Origin: Anaerolineae bacterium
GTDB taxonomy: Bacteria > Chloroflexota > Anaerolineae > Anaerolineales > E44-bin32
DNA: 49,684 nt
Direction: 5' to 3'
NCBI GenBank assembly: GCA_030605795.1
Contig: JAUWHR010000008.1
Coordinates: forward strand, 1 to 49,684
Shown one piece after another: positions 9,421 through 18,078 of the stretch. A model generated the notes under the pieces. That model saw nothing but the letters and a program-made list of their open reading frames with translations, had not been told where the DNA came from and did not search any database. Within the stretch, counting starts at the first letter, position 1, and each line of letters starts with the position of its first letter. Made by a program: the position numbers and the translations under genes.

Positions 9421-9455
9421 GATGGGAACAGGGACCGAGGATTAGGGAATAGGAC
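9421..9455 (+). repeat. Dispersed AGGGATTAGGG-type repeat, single copy between xseA and pncC
   Basis: The stretch reads as several near-copies of a GGGAnYAGGG unit (for example GGGAACAGGG and GGATTAGGGAATAGG). The same units occur in both orientations at 12716-12833 downstream of rdgB, so this is one member of a dispersed family. Its function is unknown. Confidence 0.5.
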
Positions 9456-9507
9456 GCAGCCGAGTAGGCCGCATTGTCATCAGAATTGATCATCAAGAGA
9501 GTAGAAG

Positions 9508-9990
9508 ATGACTGAAGCTCTAGTTGTTGCAATCGGTAAGGCATTACGATCTCGGGGGTGGACCCTGGCATTGGGCGAATCTTGCACCGGCGGTCTGCTC
9601 GGCCATTGTATCACCAACGTGCCTGGTTCATCGGAGTATTTCCTGGGTGGGATCGTGGCCTACGCCTACCAGGCCAAGGAGCAGCTGCTGGGCGTGCGGC
9701 ATGACACCCTTTACAAGCACGGTGCAGTAAGCCGGGAAACAGCGCTTGAAATGGCGCGCGGCGCTCGCCATGCGTTCAGCGCCGATGTGGGATTGTCGGC
9801 GACCGGCATCGCCGGCCCAGGTGGTGGACTACCGGACAAACCGGTGGGGTTAACCTGGGTGGCGGTTAGTACTCGGGGAGGAGAGTGGGGGGAGCGTCAC
9901 ATCTGGCAGGGCGATCGCCAGGCTAACAAGGCGGACGCGGCCAATGCCGCGCTAACCATGCTGCTGAGGATCTTGAAGCAGGAGATATGA
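9508..9990 (+). CDS. pncC: CinA C-terminal family nicotinamide-nucleotide amidase (PncC)
   Basis: A 160-residue protein matching the stand-alone CinA C-terminal domain. Visible family motifs are LALGESCTGGLLGHCITNVPGSS (residues ~20-42), GGIVAYAYQAKEQLLGV, GAVSRETALEMARGAR and SATGIAGPGGGLPDKPVG. The enzyme deamidates nicotinamide mononucleotide to nicotinate mononucleotide and so recycles pyridine nucleotides. The ATG at 9508 has an AGAGAG/AGAAG element upstream. Its stop overlaps the start of the small downstream frame as ATGA. The N-terminal CinA domain is absent, as in many bacteria. Confidence 0.92.
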   Translation: MTEALVVAIGKALRSRGWTLALGESCTGGLLGHCITNVPGSSEYFLGGIVAYAYQAKEQLLGVRHDTLYKHGAVSRETALEMARGARHAFSADVGLSATGIAGPGGGLPDKPVGLTWVAVSTRGGEWGERHIWQGDRQANKADAANAALTMLLRILKQEI

Positions 9991-10397
9991 ACGAGGCCAT
10001 CGCCGTCGAGGCGCGCTTTGAGGTCGACGGCACTATCCGTCCGCTGGTATTTTTTTGGCGTGGCAAGCGGTATCGTATAGAGAAAGGTAAAGTCAAGGGC
10101 GACTCAGCGAGTCGCCCTTATCTGCAAACCGTGAATGAAAAGCGGAGTTCTAACTCAAATAATCCCTCAACTGGCGCGCCCGGCGTGGGTGGCGCAGACG
10201 GCGCAACGCCTTGCCCTCGATCTGGCGAATGCGCTCACGCGTCAAGCCAAACTTCTGGCCCACCTCTTCCAAGGTATAGGGACGACCGTTATGCAGTCCG
10301 AAGCGAAGCCGTAGGATGCGGGCTTCACGCGGGTTTAGGGTGGATAACACCTCTTCAATCTTATCGCGCAGCAGGCTCTGATAAGCACTTTGGGTAG
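9987..10397 (+). CDS. Small DUF6504-like frame, probably truncated, running antisense into rpoD
   Basis: The frame starts with an ATGA overlap to pncC. Its first ~33 residues (ending FFWRGKRYRIEKG) resemble the start of small Chloroflexota proteins of the DUF6504 type, which have a basic domain built around a W-x-G-R-Y motif; this match is from memory and weak. From residue ~34 the frame runs through the rpoD terminator hairpin (10095-10119), then 248 bases antisense to rpoD, giving low-complexity Ser/Gly/Pro sequence. I infer that the original 3' end has been lost and replaced by whatever frame was open. Only the N-terminal third looks like protein under selection. It could also be a real short gene with an unrecognised tail. 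Confidence 0.4.
   Translation: MNEAIAVEARFEVDGTIRPLVFFWRGKRYRIEKGKVKGDSASRPYLQTVNEKRSSNSNNPSTGAPGVGGADGATPCPRSGECAHASSQTSGPPLPRYRDDRYAVRSEAVGCGLHAGLGWITPLQSYRAAGSDKHFG
10095..10119 (-). terminator. Terminator hairpin downstream of rpoD
   Basis: Perfect 10-bp arms AAGGGCGACT and AGTCGCCCTT around a 5-base loop, 31 bases past the rpoD stop on the minus strand. The bases that follow on that strand (GACTTTACCTTT) are T-rich. The hairpin also lies inside the small plus-strand frame that follows pncC. Confidence 0.65.
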
Positions 10398-11325
10398 GGG
10401 TAGGGGTGGTATCATCCTCGACAAAAGCCCCTAACTCAGTGTCTTCTTCCTCCCCAACCGGGCTTTCAAGCGACAGAGGGCGCCAGGAGACACGCATCAT
10501 CCATTGCACCTTACGCGCATCGACCTCCATCGCCACGCCAATTTCCTCAGGGGTTGGTCTACGCCCCAAATCCTGTTCGAGTCGGCGGGAGATCTTATAC
10601 AAACGGCGGATGCGATCAGACATATGCACCGGGACACGAATGGTGCGTCCCTGATCGGCAATGGAGCGGGTAATGGTTTGGCGAATCCACCATGTGGCAT
10701 AGGTGCTGAAGCGGTACCCACGGTGGTAGTCGAATTTCTCAACCGTCTTCATCAACCCCAAGTTGCCTTCTTGGATCAGGTCAAGGAACGGCACGCCACG
10801 GCCCATATACCTCTTGGCGATGCTGACCACCAAGCGGGTGTTGGCTTTGATCAGATGGTCCCGAGCTGATCGTGCATCCTGGATGTAGCCCTGGAGTTCG
10901 GACCGCTTCCCGGTCGAACAATTACCATCAAGTTTAATGAGGAGTTCTTCAGATTCCTTGCCGCGTTCAATGCGCTTGGCGAGGTCGACCTCTTGCTCGA
11001 TGTTCAGTAGCGGGACACGGGCCATCTCTTTCAGATAGAGGCCCACAGTGTCATCACTCGATATGACACTGAGGTCGAACCTCTGAGGGTCATCTACTTT
11101 GCTCCTCACCCGCAGATGAGGTGGTACCTGGGAAAGGTCTTCGTAGACCTCAATGCCAACACCTCGGAAGAAGTCCTGCAGACGTTCCATCCGTTCCTCA
11201 ATATCTTCCGTCTCAGGGAAAACGACCACGATGTCCTCGGTGGTGATATAGCCCTGGTAATCACCCTTTTCAAGCAGGGCGGCAAACGCTTCTCGTTTCT
11301 TCCACCTCTTCTTAGAAACACTCAT
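10150..11325 (-). CDS. rpoD: Primary RNA polymerase sigma factor (RpoD/SigA, sigma-70 group 1)
   Basis: A 391-residue sigma-70 factor. A short region 1.1 (residues ~10-60) is followed by region 1.2 (DTVGLYLKEMARVPLL), region 2 with LIKANTRLVVSIAKRYMGRG, PFLDLIQEGNLGLMKTVEKFD and GYRFSTYATWWIRQTITRSI, region 3, and region 4 with the LTRERIRQIEGKALRRLRHP helix-turn-helix that reads the -35 box. The presence of region 1.1 and intact region 2.4/4.2 residues supports the housekeeping sigma rather than an alternative one, and the TTGACA/TATAAT boxes seen in this window fit it. The ATG at 11325 follows AGGAGGG. A perfect hairpin terminator lies just beyond the stop. It is preceded by the DUF177 gene on the same strand. 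Confidence 0.95.
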   Translation of the reverse strand: MSVSKKRWKKREAFAALLEKGDYQGYITTEDIVVVFPETEDIEERMERLQDFFRGVGIEVYEDLSQVPPHLRVRSKVDDPQRFDLSVISSDDTVGLYLKEMARVPLLNIEQEVDLAKRIERGKESEELLIKLDGNCSTGKRSELQGYIQDARSARDHLIKANTRLVVSIAKRYMGRGVPFLDLIQEGNLGLMKTVEKFDYHRGYRFSTYATWWIRQTITRSIADQGRTIRVPVHMSDRIRRLYKISRRLEQDLGRRPTPEEIGVAMEVDARKVQWMMRVSWRPLSLESPVGEEEDTELGAFVEDDTTPTPTQSAYQSLLRDKIEEVLSTLNPREARILRLRFGLHNGRPYTLEEVGQKFGLTRERIRQIEGKALRRLRHPRRARQLRDYLS

Positions 11326-11400
11326 CCATGCCCTCCTAACGACAGCACAAACTACTACCTGAACACGGGGGGTGGATCAATTGGAGCGCCCTCCTAACGC

Positions 11401-11943
11401 TCACAACTTGGGCAGCAGCGCCTTCAGCGCCGCCAACCTAGGATCAACCTCGGTATGAGGATGATCACATTCGGTCTTCTTCAAATCACTACCACATACT
11501 GGGCAAAGGCCCTCACAGTCCTGCCGACAGAGCGGTTGAATTGGGATGTCCAACAACAGATATTCACGTAGAAGTGGATTGAGATCAAGGACTCCGTCTT
11601 CAGGGATAGAAAGCAGCGGATCACTTGCCCGATCAGGTGGATAGGTGAACAGGTCATCGAGTTCGATGGTCAGTTGCTGGTCGAAGGATGTCAGACAACG
11701 CACACATACGAGGCTGGTTTGGGCTTGCAAGCGACCATGTGCATACAACCCCTGGCCAGTGCGGGTTAGATGAATAGAACCTTGCAGCCCTTTAACGTCT
11801 AGGTCATCGCCGACTCGGACGGAATCGCAGTTAAAATCAAAATTGCAGCCATCGCCGACATTCTTGTGGAGCAAGAAACCGACATTGAGCCGCAACGGAT
11901 GACGGCTATTCAGGTTTGCACCGCCTGGCAATAGAGTTTCCAA
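11401..11943 (-). CDS. DUF177/YceD-family protein
   Basis: The frame holds a complete DUF177 domain: LNVGFLLHKN near the start, an SLVCVRCLTSFDQQL segment with the paired cysteines, the acidic L-D-DLFTYPP segment, LLREYLLLDIPIQPLC and the C-terminal CxxxCEGLCPVCG zinc-binding-like cluster with DPRLAALKALL at the end. In many bacteria this gene sits before rpmF and is linked to ribosomal RNA maturation; no rpmF is present in the 75 bases before rpoD here. The start is uncertain: the longest frame uses TTG at 11943, only a few bases after the predicted transcription start, whereas an internal TTG at 11895 (giving MRLNVGFLL) matches the usual family N-terminus better. Confidence 0.85.
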   Translation of the reverse strand: METLLPGGANLNSRHPLRLNVGFLLHKNVGDGCNFDFNCDSVRVGDDLDVKGLQGSIHLTRTGQGLYAHGRLQAQTSLVCVRCLTSFDQQLTIELDDLFTYPPDRASDPLLSIPEDGVLDLNPLLREYLLLDIPIQPLCRQDCEGLCPVCGSDLKKTECDHPHTEVDPRLAALKALLPKL

Positions 11944-11955
11944 AAAACCGTTCGC

Positions 11956-11984
11956 ATTATAACATAATTAGAATCGAAGGTCAA
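11956..11984 (-). promoter_or_regulatory. Sigma-70 promoter for the DUF177-rpoD pair
   Basis: On the minus strand TTGACC (11984-11979) and TATAAT (11961-11956) are separated by exactly 17 bases. Transcription should start near 11949, leaving only about six bases before the first possible TTG codon at 11943. This favours either a leaderless message or the internal start at 11895. Confidence 0.75.
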
Positions 11985-12118
11985 GACATTATGCTTGTAC
12001 TAAACATAATTTACTAAATCTAGACTTGAAAACCCTATATATGGGGGATAGTACATTGGTCATGCACACAAACAGGGTGTCAGTACTGTTCGAGTAGCCA
12101 TAGCTATAGGAATACAAA

Positions 12119-12754
12119 ATGGTGAGATTACTAATTGCCAGCAGCAACCCGGGCAAACTACGGGAGATTCGCGCCCTACTCGACATCCCAGGGCTGGTCG
12201 CGGTTGACCCTACTATGATCGGCATCCGATCTCAAGTGGATGAGACCGGGGATCAATACGCCGATAATGCCCACCTCAAGGCCTCTATCTCCGCCCGCGC
12301 CAGTGGGATTTGGACCCTCGCTGATGACAGCGGTCTGGAAGTAGATGTCCTCGGCGGCGCTCCCGGTCCACGCTCGGCTCGACTTGGCGGACCGGGCACC
12401 TCGGACGCCGTACGCCGCCGCTTACTGCTTGAAAAGCTTCGTCCCCACCCGCAACCATGGACAGCCCGCTTCCGATGCGTCGTCGCCCTGGCCAGCCCCG
12501 AAGGCGAGGTGGATCTCGCAGATGGAACCTGCCTAGGCGAGATTATCGCCACCGAACGTGGCTCGGCTGGGTTCGGCTATGACCCAATCTTCCTCATTCA
12601 GGGCACCGACTACACCATGGCCGAACTCAGTCTGGAGGAGAAGAATCGGCTGAGTCATCGAGCAAAGGCTATCAAGACCCTTCTGCCGACATTGAAAAAT
12701 AGATTGGGTTTGGTAGGAAGGGATTGGGGCCAGGGATCAGGGAATGGGGATTAG
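12119..12754 (+). CDS. rdgB: XTP/dITP diphosphatase (RdgB/Ham1 family)
   Basis: A 211-residue Ham1-type nucleotide pyrophosphatase that hydrolyses non-canonical purine triphosphates (ITP, XTP, dITP) and keeps them out of DNA and RNA. Motifs: IASSNPGKLREIRALL (residues 5-20), ETGDQYADNAHLKA, the TLADDSGLEVDVLGGAPGPRSAR block and SAGFGYDPIF with the TMAELSLEEKNRLSHRAKAI end. The family normally ends soon after SHRAKA..; here about 15 extra residues (GLVGRDWGQGSGNGD) are encoded by the dispersed AGGGATTAGGG-type repeat, which also supplies the stop codon. It is divergent from the DUF177 gene and convergent with the hydrolase gene. Confidence 0.93.
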   Translation: MVRLLIASSNPGKLREIRALLDIPGLVAVDPTMIGIRSQVDETGDQYADNAHLKASISARASGIWTLADDSGLEVDVLGGAPGPRSARLGGPGTSDAVRRRLLLEKLRPHPQPWTARFRCVVALASPEGEVDLADGTCLGEIIATERGSAGFGYDPIFLIQGTDYTMAELSLEEKNRLSHRAKAIKTLLPTLKNRLGLVGRDWGQGSGNGD

Positions 12755-12824
12755 GGATTAGGAACCAATGTTGGATGTAACTTTATCCCTAGTCCTTGAT
12801 CCCATACCTCTGATCCCTGGCCCC
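12726..12824. repeat. Inverted pair of dispersed AGGGATTAGGG-type repeats between rdgB and the hydrolase gene
   Basis: Perfect 15-base arms GGGGCCAGGGATCAG (12726-12740) and CTGATCCCTGGCCCC (12810-12824) enclose further imperfectly paired GGGATTAGGGATTAGG-like units. The long stem sits exactly between two convergent genes and could terminate transcription from both sides. Related units occur at 9421-9455. Confidence 0.7.
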
Positions 12825-12856
12825 TCTCCTTTGCGGTTCTATTGCCCAAAGGTCAT

Positions 12857-13627
12857 CTATCTATAACAGTCGTCCAAAAAGCTCTTTACCGCCCCCGCCA
12901 CCTCCTCCGGTTGCTCGAGCATCACCATATGCCCGGCGCCATCAATCGTCACCAGACGGGACCCGGGAATGGCCTCAGCTAGGAAGCGGCTATACTTAAG
13001 TGGCGTCAACTTGTCATCCACACCACAGATCACTTGCGCCGGAACTTTGATCTCCCCTAGCCGGTCCAGCACGTCGAAGCGATCGCAGGCTTGAAAGTCC
13101 CTGTGCAACACCCGGGGACGGGTCTCGGCCATGCGGGTACGGGCCAATTTAACTAATCGGGCAAGTGTCTGGGGGCTGAAATAGAAGGTGATGACCTGGT
13201 CCAGTACCAAATTAAATGTCTCAGTATTAGCGGTCAACTCCATAATCGCCGGTTGGACACGCAAACGGCCGCCTGTGGCCACCAATACTAACCCTTCCAC
13301 CCGGGAAGGTAGATCTAACGCCATGGTAAGAGCGATGGCGCCGCCCATTGAATGGCCAACCAGCACTGCTCGTTCGAGACCCACGGCCTTCATCCAGTTA
13401 CAAACATGCTCAACGTATCTATCAATCGTCCGCTCCCCCTCACCTGGCGAGTGACCATGTCCGGGCAGATCGAGGCCGTAGACCCATTCGCCCTCTAATC
13501 GACGTAGTTCAGGTGGCCAATCGAGTCGACTGCCGCCGGCCCCATGGACCAAGATCAACGGCGGATGCTCCTGCCCGGAACCTCCGCCGCGGTGCGCACT
13601 GTAGGATAACCCGGCTGTTTTAGCCAC
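12857..13627 (-). CDS. Alpha/beta hydrolase
   Basis: About 256 residues of the alpha/beta hydrolase fold. The oxyanion-side [10 protein letters not shown] motif lies near residue 26, the nucleophile elbow GHSMGG carries the catalytic Ser, CGVDDKLTP carries the likely acid, and [13 protein letters not shown] carries the catalytic His. Substrate cannot be predicted. I place the start at the GTG at 13627, which overlaps the trxB stop by eight bases and precedes the first recognisable strand; the longer frame to 13774 would overlap trxB by 155 bases and adds 49 residues unlike the family. Co-transcription with trxB is likely. Confidence 0.85.
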   Translation of the reverse strand: MAKTAGLSYSAHRGGGSGQEHPPLILVHGAGGSRLDWPPELRRLEGEWVYGLDLPGHGHSPGEGERTIDRYVEHVCNWMKAVGLERAVLVGHSMGGAIALTMALDLPSRVEGLVLVATGGRLRVQPAIMELTANTETFNLVLDQVITFYFSPQTLARLVKLARTRMAETRPRVLHRDFQACDRFDVLDRLGEIKVPAQVICGVDDKLTPLKYSRFLAEAIPGSRLVTIDGAGHMVMLEQPEEVAGAVKSFLDDCYR

Positions 13628-14555
13628 GTCCCTTTTCTTGCTCCTCCAACCAACGCTCAGCCATAATTGCCGCAGCACATCCCTGGCCAACCGAGGTGGC
13701 AATCTGACGATAAGTTGGGTCCTGTATCTCTCCAGCGGCGAACACGCCAGGCACGCTGGTGGCCATATGGTCATCGGTGATCAGATAGCCTCGCTCATCC
13801 ATTTCCAACTGCCCTTCGAAGAGAGACGAGTTGGGGTAATGGCCAATGAAGATGAATACACCGTCCGTCGCCAACTCACTGGTCTCACCAGTCTTGACGT
13901 TGCGGACGCGCACAGCCTCCACTTTGCTATCCCCCACGATTTCTTCAACCACCGTGTCCCAGATAAAGCTGATCTTCTCGTTAGCAAAGGCGCGTTTCTT
14001 TAGCGCCTCCCCGGCGCGCAACTCATCACGTCGGTGTATAACTCTAGCCTGGTTTATAAAGCGGGTGAGGAAGAGGGTCTCTTCCATCGCGCTGTCCCCA
14101 CCGCCGACCACCACCACGTCCTTCTCGCGGAAGAAGAAGCCATCGCAGGTGGCGCAGAATGACACACCGCGCCCGATCATCTCCTCCTCACCTGGGACTT
14201 CCAACCGCCTGGGCGACGCACCCGCACAGACGATGATCACCTTCGCTTCAAACGTCTCACCGTGGGTTTTCACAGTGAAAGGCGACCCATTATTGAAGTC
14301 AACCTCAGTGACTTCATCGATCATGATCCGCGCCCCAAAGGCCTCAGCTTGCTTCTGCATGAATTCGCCTAGCTCCGGACCTGTGATTCCATCAGGGAAA
14401 CCGGGATAATTTTCGACCTCGTTGGTAATAGAGATCTGACCACCAAGTTGGCTGCCCGATATCACCAGCGGATTGATGACCGCGCGAGCAGTATAAAGTG
14501 CGGCCGTTAAACCAGCTGGGCCTGAGCCTATGATAATCACTTTCTCCTTCTGCAT
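13620..14555 (-). CDS. trxB: Thioredoxin reductase
   Basis: A 311-residue flavoprotein, the normal low-molecular-weight thioredoxin reductase size. It has the N-terminal FAD-binding [15 protein letters not shown], the redox-active CATC (in [13 protein letters not shown]), the NADPH-binding [12 protein letters not shown] and the C-terminal FAD contact [23 protein letters not shown]. It reduces thioredoxin with NADPH. In the last motif the family usually has GDxxD or GDV; here it is GEIQD, a small variation. The gene lies 13 bases after the histidine kinase gene and overlaps the hydrolase gene. No thioredoxin gene is in the window. Confidence 0.94.
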   Translation of the reverse strand: MQKEKVIIIGSGPAGLTAALYTARAVINPLVISGSQLGGQISITNEVENYPGFPDGITGPELGEFMQKQAEAFGARIMIDEVTEVDFNNGSPFTVKTHGETFEAKVIIVCAGASPRRLEVPGEEEMIGRGVSFCATCDGFFFREKDVVVVGGGDSAMEETLFLTRFINQARVIHRRDELRAGEALKKRAFANEKISFIWDTVVEEIVGDSKVEAVRVRNVKTGETSELATDGVFIFIGHYPNSSLFEGQLEMDERGYLITDDHMATSVPGVFAAGEIQDPTYRQIATSVGQGCAAAIMAERWLEEQEKGRG

Positions 14556-14568
14556 ATATCCCTAACCT

Positions 14569-16326
14569 TCAGTTGACCGATCCAGGCTGATGCAGCCTCT
14601 CAACGCTCTCTTCCATCAGAGGTACGGTTACGGTTATACACGTCCCCTCACCCTCGGCCGCTTTGATGTGCAATTCCCCATTAACCAACTCGGTGCGTTC
14701 ACGCATGTTGACCATCCCCAGACTCCCTCGTTGTTCATAGTTGGTATCAATTGCACCGACGTTGAATCCAACCCCATCATCCTCTACTTCAAGCACAAAC
14801 TGATCGCCACGGCGGGTAAGACGCACCCAAATATGCTCAGCCTCAGCGTGTTTGCGGGCGTTGTTAACCGCCTCCTCGGCGATGTAGAACACCACACCCT
14901 GCTTGCCGATCTCTAACCCATCGGCCACATCCAGTTCGGCTTCAACGATCACATTCTGGCGATGCGTCCCATACATTTTCTCTGCCAGTTGATTAAGGGC
15001 TGCCACCAAACCCTTTGACTCCAAGATCAAAGGACGCAGAGTGAAGAGCATATGACGGATCTCCCGCGTTGTGCGGCGCGCTAGATCCTCCACCTTAAAT
15101 AGTTCGTCAGCAGCCGCCTTCGGATCGCGTTCGATCAAACGCCGGGCGAAATTGATCGTCATGGTAATGGCCGCGATTGTTTGAGTCGGCCCGTCGTGCA
15201 GGTCGCGCGCTAGCTTCTTGCGGGTTTCATCCTGGATCTCGGTGATACGCTCCTTCTCCTGCTCTAAATTCTGATATTCCTGGGCGTTCTGCAAAGCGAT
15301 TGTGATTTGCTGTGCGAAGGCTTCTAGGAGTTCCACCCGCTCGTCGCTGAAATAGCGCGGATCCGGGTGGGCAAACAGGAGTACCCCGTATGTCTCCAGG
15401 TTGGAGGCAAGGGATATACACAACGCAACATTGCAGTCCCTCAGAGCGCCCAGGCTCTGCAATTCTGGGTCGTGCGCCAAGTCGTGAGAGAGGCACGGAG
15501 CACCGGTGGTTAGAGCATCCCTAATTAACCCGCTCCCTGCGGTCAGAGAGACCCGCCAGTCGGCGTGATCCAAGCGCCGGGCAGAGGCAACATGTAGTCG
15601 ATCCTCGACTAAGAGCAGTAGCGCGCTCACTAGCTTTGTATCTACCGAGCCCGAATCCGCCAGGGCACGGGCGCTTAGATCGAGCGCCAGGTCCAACACT
15701 CGTTCGAAATTTAAAGTAGCGTTAAGTTCAGCTGCTATGAGGAAGATGTTATGCGCCCACCGCCGCTCTCGCTCACTCGCCAACCTCAAGCTTATTTCTT
15801 GCCGCCGCTCGACGAACAACGCCCTTCGGCGCACCTGTTCTACGGGCAACCCAACACTTGCCGCTGCTAGCATCAATGCGCCAGTGTACATCCCAACCGG
15901 AATCAGCGCCCAAATGCCGGCTCCACTGAAGATCACACTCACCAGCGCCGCGAAAGCTAGGCTCAGACCAGTCGTTGCCAGCATGCTTGGCAACCCGTAG
16001 TTTAGACCGGCTCTCATCGGTCCGATTAACAGGGTCCACCAAAGTGGGCTTTCAATAAAACCGGAAATCCCGATTGTCGTTACTGCGAAGCCGATGTCAA
16101 TGACGGCCGCGGTTCCCTCCAGCCATGTGGGGTTCCAGCCACCCCTTTGCGCAAGGCTGATGAGCAAGGTGAAAACCGCCCATCCGGTCAGGAGGTAAAC
16201 CAGGCTCGTTGAGAGTATCCCGTAGAAACCAGCAACGAGCGGCACGGCGACCAGAACTAGGGCACGTGTACTGAGGTTGATCCAATCTACGGGTACCAGA
16301 GGTACCCAGATTCGAGAACGATCCAT
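14569..16326 (-). CDS. Membrane sensor histidine kinase, NarL-type (HisKA_3) with GAF domain
   Basis: About 585 residues. Six or so hydrophobic segments occupy residues ~10-165, followed by a short coiled region, a GAF domain (~195-355, with ALADSGSVDTKLVSALLLL and ALCISLASNLETYGVLLFAH), the HisKA_3 phosphoacceptor ARDLHDGPTQTIAAI, and an HATPase domain with EEAVNNARKHAEAEH and VEDDGVGFN. This type normally pairs with a LuxR-class response regulator, but none lies nearby. The long frame begins with TTG at 16371; I prefer the ATG at 16326 (MDRSRIW). It lies between the zinc importer and trxB on the same strand, so it may be read from the same transcript; a redox or metal signal is only a guess. 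Confidence 0.88.
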   Translation of the reverse strand: MDRSRIWVPLVPVDWINLSTRALVLVAVPLVAGFYGILSTSLVYLLTGWAVFTLLISLAQRGGWNPTWLEGTAAVIDIGFAVTTIGISGFIESPLWWTLLIGPMRAGLNYGLPSMLATTGLSLAFAALVSVIFSGAGIWALIPVGMYTGALMLAAASVGLPVEQVRRRALFVERRQEISLRLASERERRWAHNIFLIAAELNATLNFERVLDLALDLSARALADSGSVDTKLVSALLLLVEDRLHVASARRLDHADWRVSLTAGSGLIRDALTTGAPCLSHDLAHDPELQSLGALRDCNVALCISLASNLETYGVLLFAHPDPRYFSDERVELLEAFAQQITIALQNAQEYQNLEQEKERITEIQDETRKKLARDLHDGPTQTIAAITMTINFARRLIERDPKAAADELFKVEDLARRTTREIRHMLFTLRPLILESKGLVAALNQLAEKMYGTHRQNVIVEAELDVADGLEIGKQGVVFYIAEEAVNNARKHAEAEHIWVRLTRRGDQFVLEVEDDGVGFNVGAIDTNYEQRGSLGMVNMRERTELVNGELHIKAAEGEGTCITVTVPLMEESVERLHQPGSVN

Positions 16327-16392
16327 GAATTTAATAATATTCGCTTCAGCGGTAAACGCAACCAAGCCCAATTGACCGATGGAGGCAGTTCA

Positions 16393-17250
16393 CTATCCTT
16401 GCCTGCTACGTATCAATTCCCACAGCACTCCCCGATGTGGTGCCAACACAAAAGCCAATATAAAGATAGCCGTCTCAACAAGAACGATCGCCGGTCCCGA
16501 GGCGACATTAATGTAGAACGAGAGGTACAAACCCAGGGCGGCCGAAAGAGACCCAATCCCGGCCGATAATAACATCATACTCGGCAGCCGTCGAGTGAAT
16601 AAATATGCAGTGGAAGCCGGCGTCACCAACATGGCCAGCACCAAGGCGACGCCAACTGCTTGGATGGATATCACAATTACTACGGCCAGCAGCACCAGCA
16701 ATATATTTTGCAGTAAAGACACCGGCAGGCGCAAGGTCGTCGCAAGTACAGGGTCAAAGGAGATCACTAGAAATTCCTTATACAACACGAAGACCGTCAA
16801 AAGCACTAGTGTCCCCAGGCCAGCCATCAGCCACAGGTCGGAATCCGAAACGCCCAACAGATCACCAAACAAGATATGGGCCAGATCAACCGCATAACTG
16901 CGTTGCATCGAGATCAACGCCACACCAAGGGCAAAAGCCCCAGCGAAGACTACACCGATGGCTGCGTCCTGCTTTATTTCTGAGCGTTTGCTGACCGCAC
17001 CAATGGCCAAAGCCGCCAGCACACCGACGAGCAATGCGCCTGTGGCTAGCGGCCACCCCAAAAGGAATGCCAGCACTACCCCCGGCAAGATAATGTGGGC
17101 CAGGGCATCGCCCATGAAGGCCATCCCCCGCAGCACAACGTAGGTCCCCAGGACGGGACAGACCACCCCGACGATCAGTGAGGCCCACAATCCGCGGATC
17201 ATAAAGGCGTAGCTGAAGGGTTGAGCGATCCAGTTCAGGATTTCACTCAT
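16393..17250 (-). CDS. znuB: Zinc/manganese ABC transporter permease (ABC-3 family)
   Basis: A polytopic permease of about 285 residues with eight to nine helices and the ABC-3 family pattern: FMIRGLWASLIVGVVCPVLGTYVVLRGMAFMGDALAH near the start and VALVLAMLVTPASTAYL later. It forms the membrane channel of a metal importer with the two genes upstream. The ATG at 17250 lies one base after the TAA of znuC, which fixes the start better than the frame extending to 17271. Family members carry zinc, manganese or iron; the adjoining Fur-type gene and His-rich binding protein favour zinc. Confidence 0.9.
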   Translation of the reverse strand: MSEILNWIAQPFSYAFMIRGLWASLIVGVVCPVLGTYVVLRGMAFMGDALAHIILPGVVLAFLLGWPLATGALLVGVLAALAIGAVSKRSEIKQDAAIGVVFAGAFALGVALISMQRSYAVDLAHILFGDLLGVSDSDLWLMAGLGTLVLLTVFVLYKEFLVISFDPVLATTLRLPVSLLQNILLVLLAVVIVISIQAVGVALVLAMLVTPASTAYLFTRRLPSMMLLSAGIGSLSAALGLYLSFYINVASGPAIVLVETAIFILAFVLAPHRGVLWELIRSRQG

Positions 17251-17251
17251 G

Positions 17252-18070
17252 TTACAAATACTCCTCTTCACACTCGCAGCAGGTATCAGCGATCAATACT
17301 CCATCACCTTCGGGCAGCAGATGCACATACCCGCCATAAGCTTCAAGTAAGGATGAGCGAGTAAACACATCCTCCGGAATACCAAAGGCGATCAACCGGC
17401 GGTTGAGGAGCATCACCTGATCGAAGCGCTCAGCGGCTAAGTTGAGGTCATGCGTGGCGACCATGATCGCAACATCTTCCCGCTTCAGTTCGTCCAGAGT
17501 GGCGAAGATCGCTTCCTGGCTGGGCATGTCGAGGCCGGTTAGCGGTTCGTCGAGTAAAACGACTTCCGCCTCCTGGGCAAGCGCCTGAGCAAGGAACACC
17601 CGCTGCTGTTGTCCCCCGGACAATTCGCCGATTTGCTGATTGCCGAGATCATCAACCCCCACCCGCTCCAACGCATGATGCACGAATGCCCAGTCCCGCC
17701 TATCTGGCCGGCGGAAGAGCCCAATCTTACGAATGCGTCCCATCATCACCACTTCCTTGACAGTGACCGGGAAGCTCCAATCGACCTGGCGGCGTTGTGG
17801 CACGTAGGCGATACACACGTGCCCCCCGGGCCCGTGACCATAGACATGCACTAACCCCGCGTCGGGGCGCAGGATGCCGGCGATTACCCGAAAAAGCGTG
17901 GTCTTGCCGGCCCCGTTAGGCCCGACCACGGCTACGAGCTGCCCAGACGGAAGACTGAAAGTAATATCTCGCAACGCAAAGACACCGTTGTAACACAGGC
18001 TGACACTTTCCACCTGGATCGGCGGCGCAGAAACGTCGTGGCTAGGAGGGCGAGTCAGGAGTTGAGCCAT
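17252..18070 (-). CDS. znuC: Zinc/manganese ABC transporter ATP-binding protein
   Basis: A 272-residue ABC ATPase with Walker A GPNGAGKTTLF near residue 51, the Q-loop, the LSGGQQQRVFLAQALAQE signature, Walker B VVLLDEPLTGLD and the switch histidine in VATHDLNLA. The VYGHGPGGHVCIAYVPQRRQVDWSFPVTV segment is typical of metal-importer ATPases. A C-terminal CCECEEE tail ends the protein. The ATG at 18070 follows AGGTGA, eight bases after the znuA stop. Confidence 0.93.
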   Translation of the reverse strand: MAQLLTRPPSHDVSAPPIQVESVSLCYNGVFALRDITFSLPSGQLVAVVGPNGAGKTTLFRVIAGILRPDAGLVHVYGHGPGGHVCIAYVPQRRQVDWSFPVTVKEVVMMGRIRKIGLFRRPDRRDWAFVHHALERVGVDDLGNQQIGELSGGQQQRVFLAQALAQEAEVVLLDEPLTGLDMPSQEAIFATLDELKREDVAIMVATHDLNLAAERFDQVMLLNRRLIAFGIPEDVFTRSSLLEAYGGYVHLLPEGDGVLIADTCCECEEEYL

Positions 18071-18078
18071 GAGGTCAC

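Noticed and set aside
13628-13774. Longer N-terminus for the alpha/beta hydrolase
   Set aside because: It would overlap trxB by 155 bases and adds 49 residues that do not fit the fold; a GTG overlapping the trxB stop gives a complete domain.
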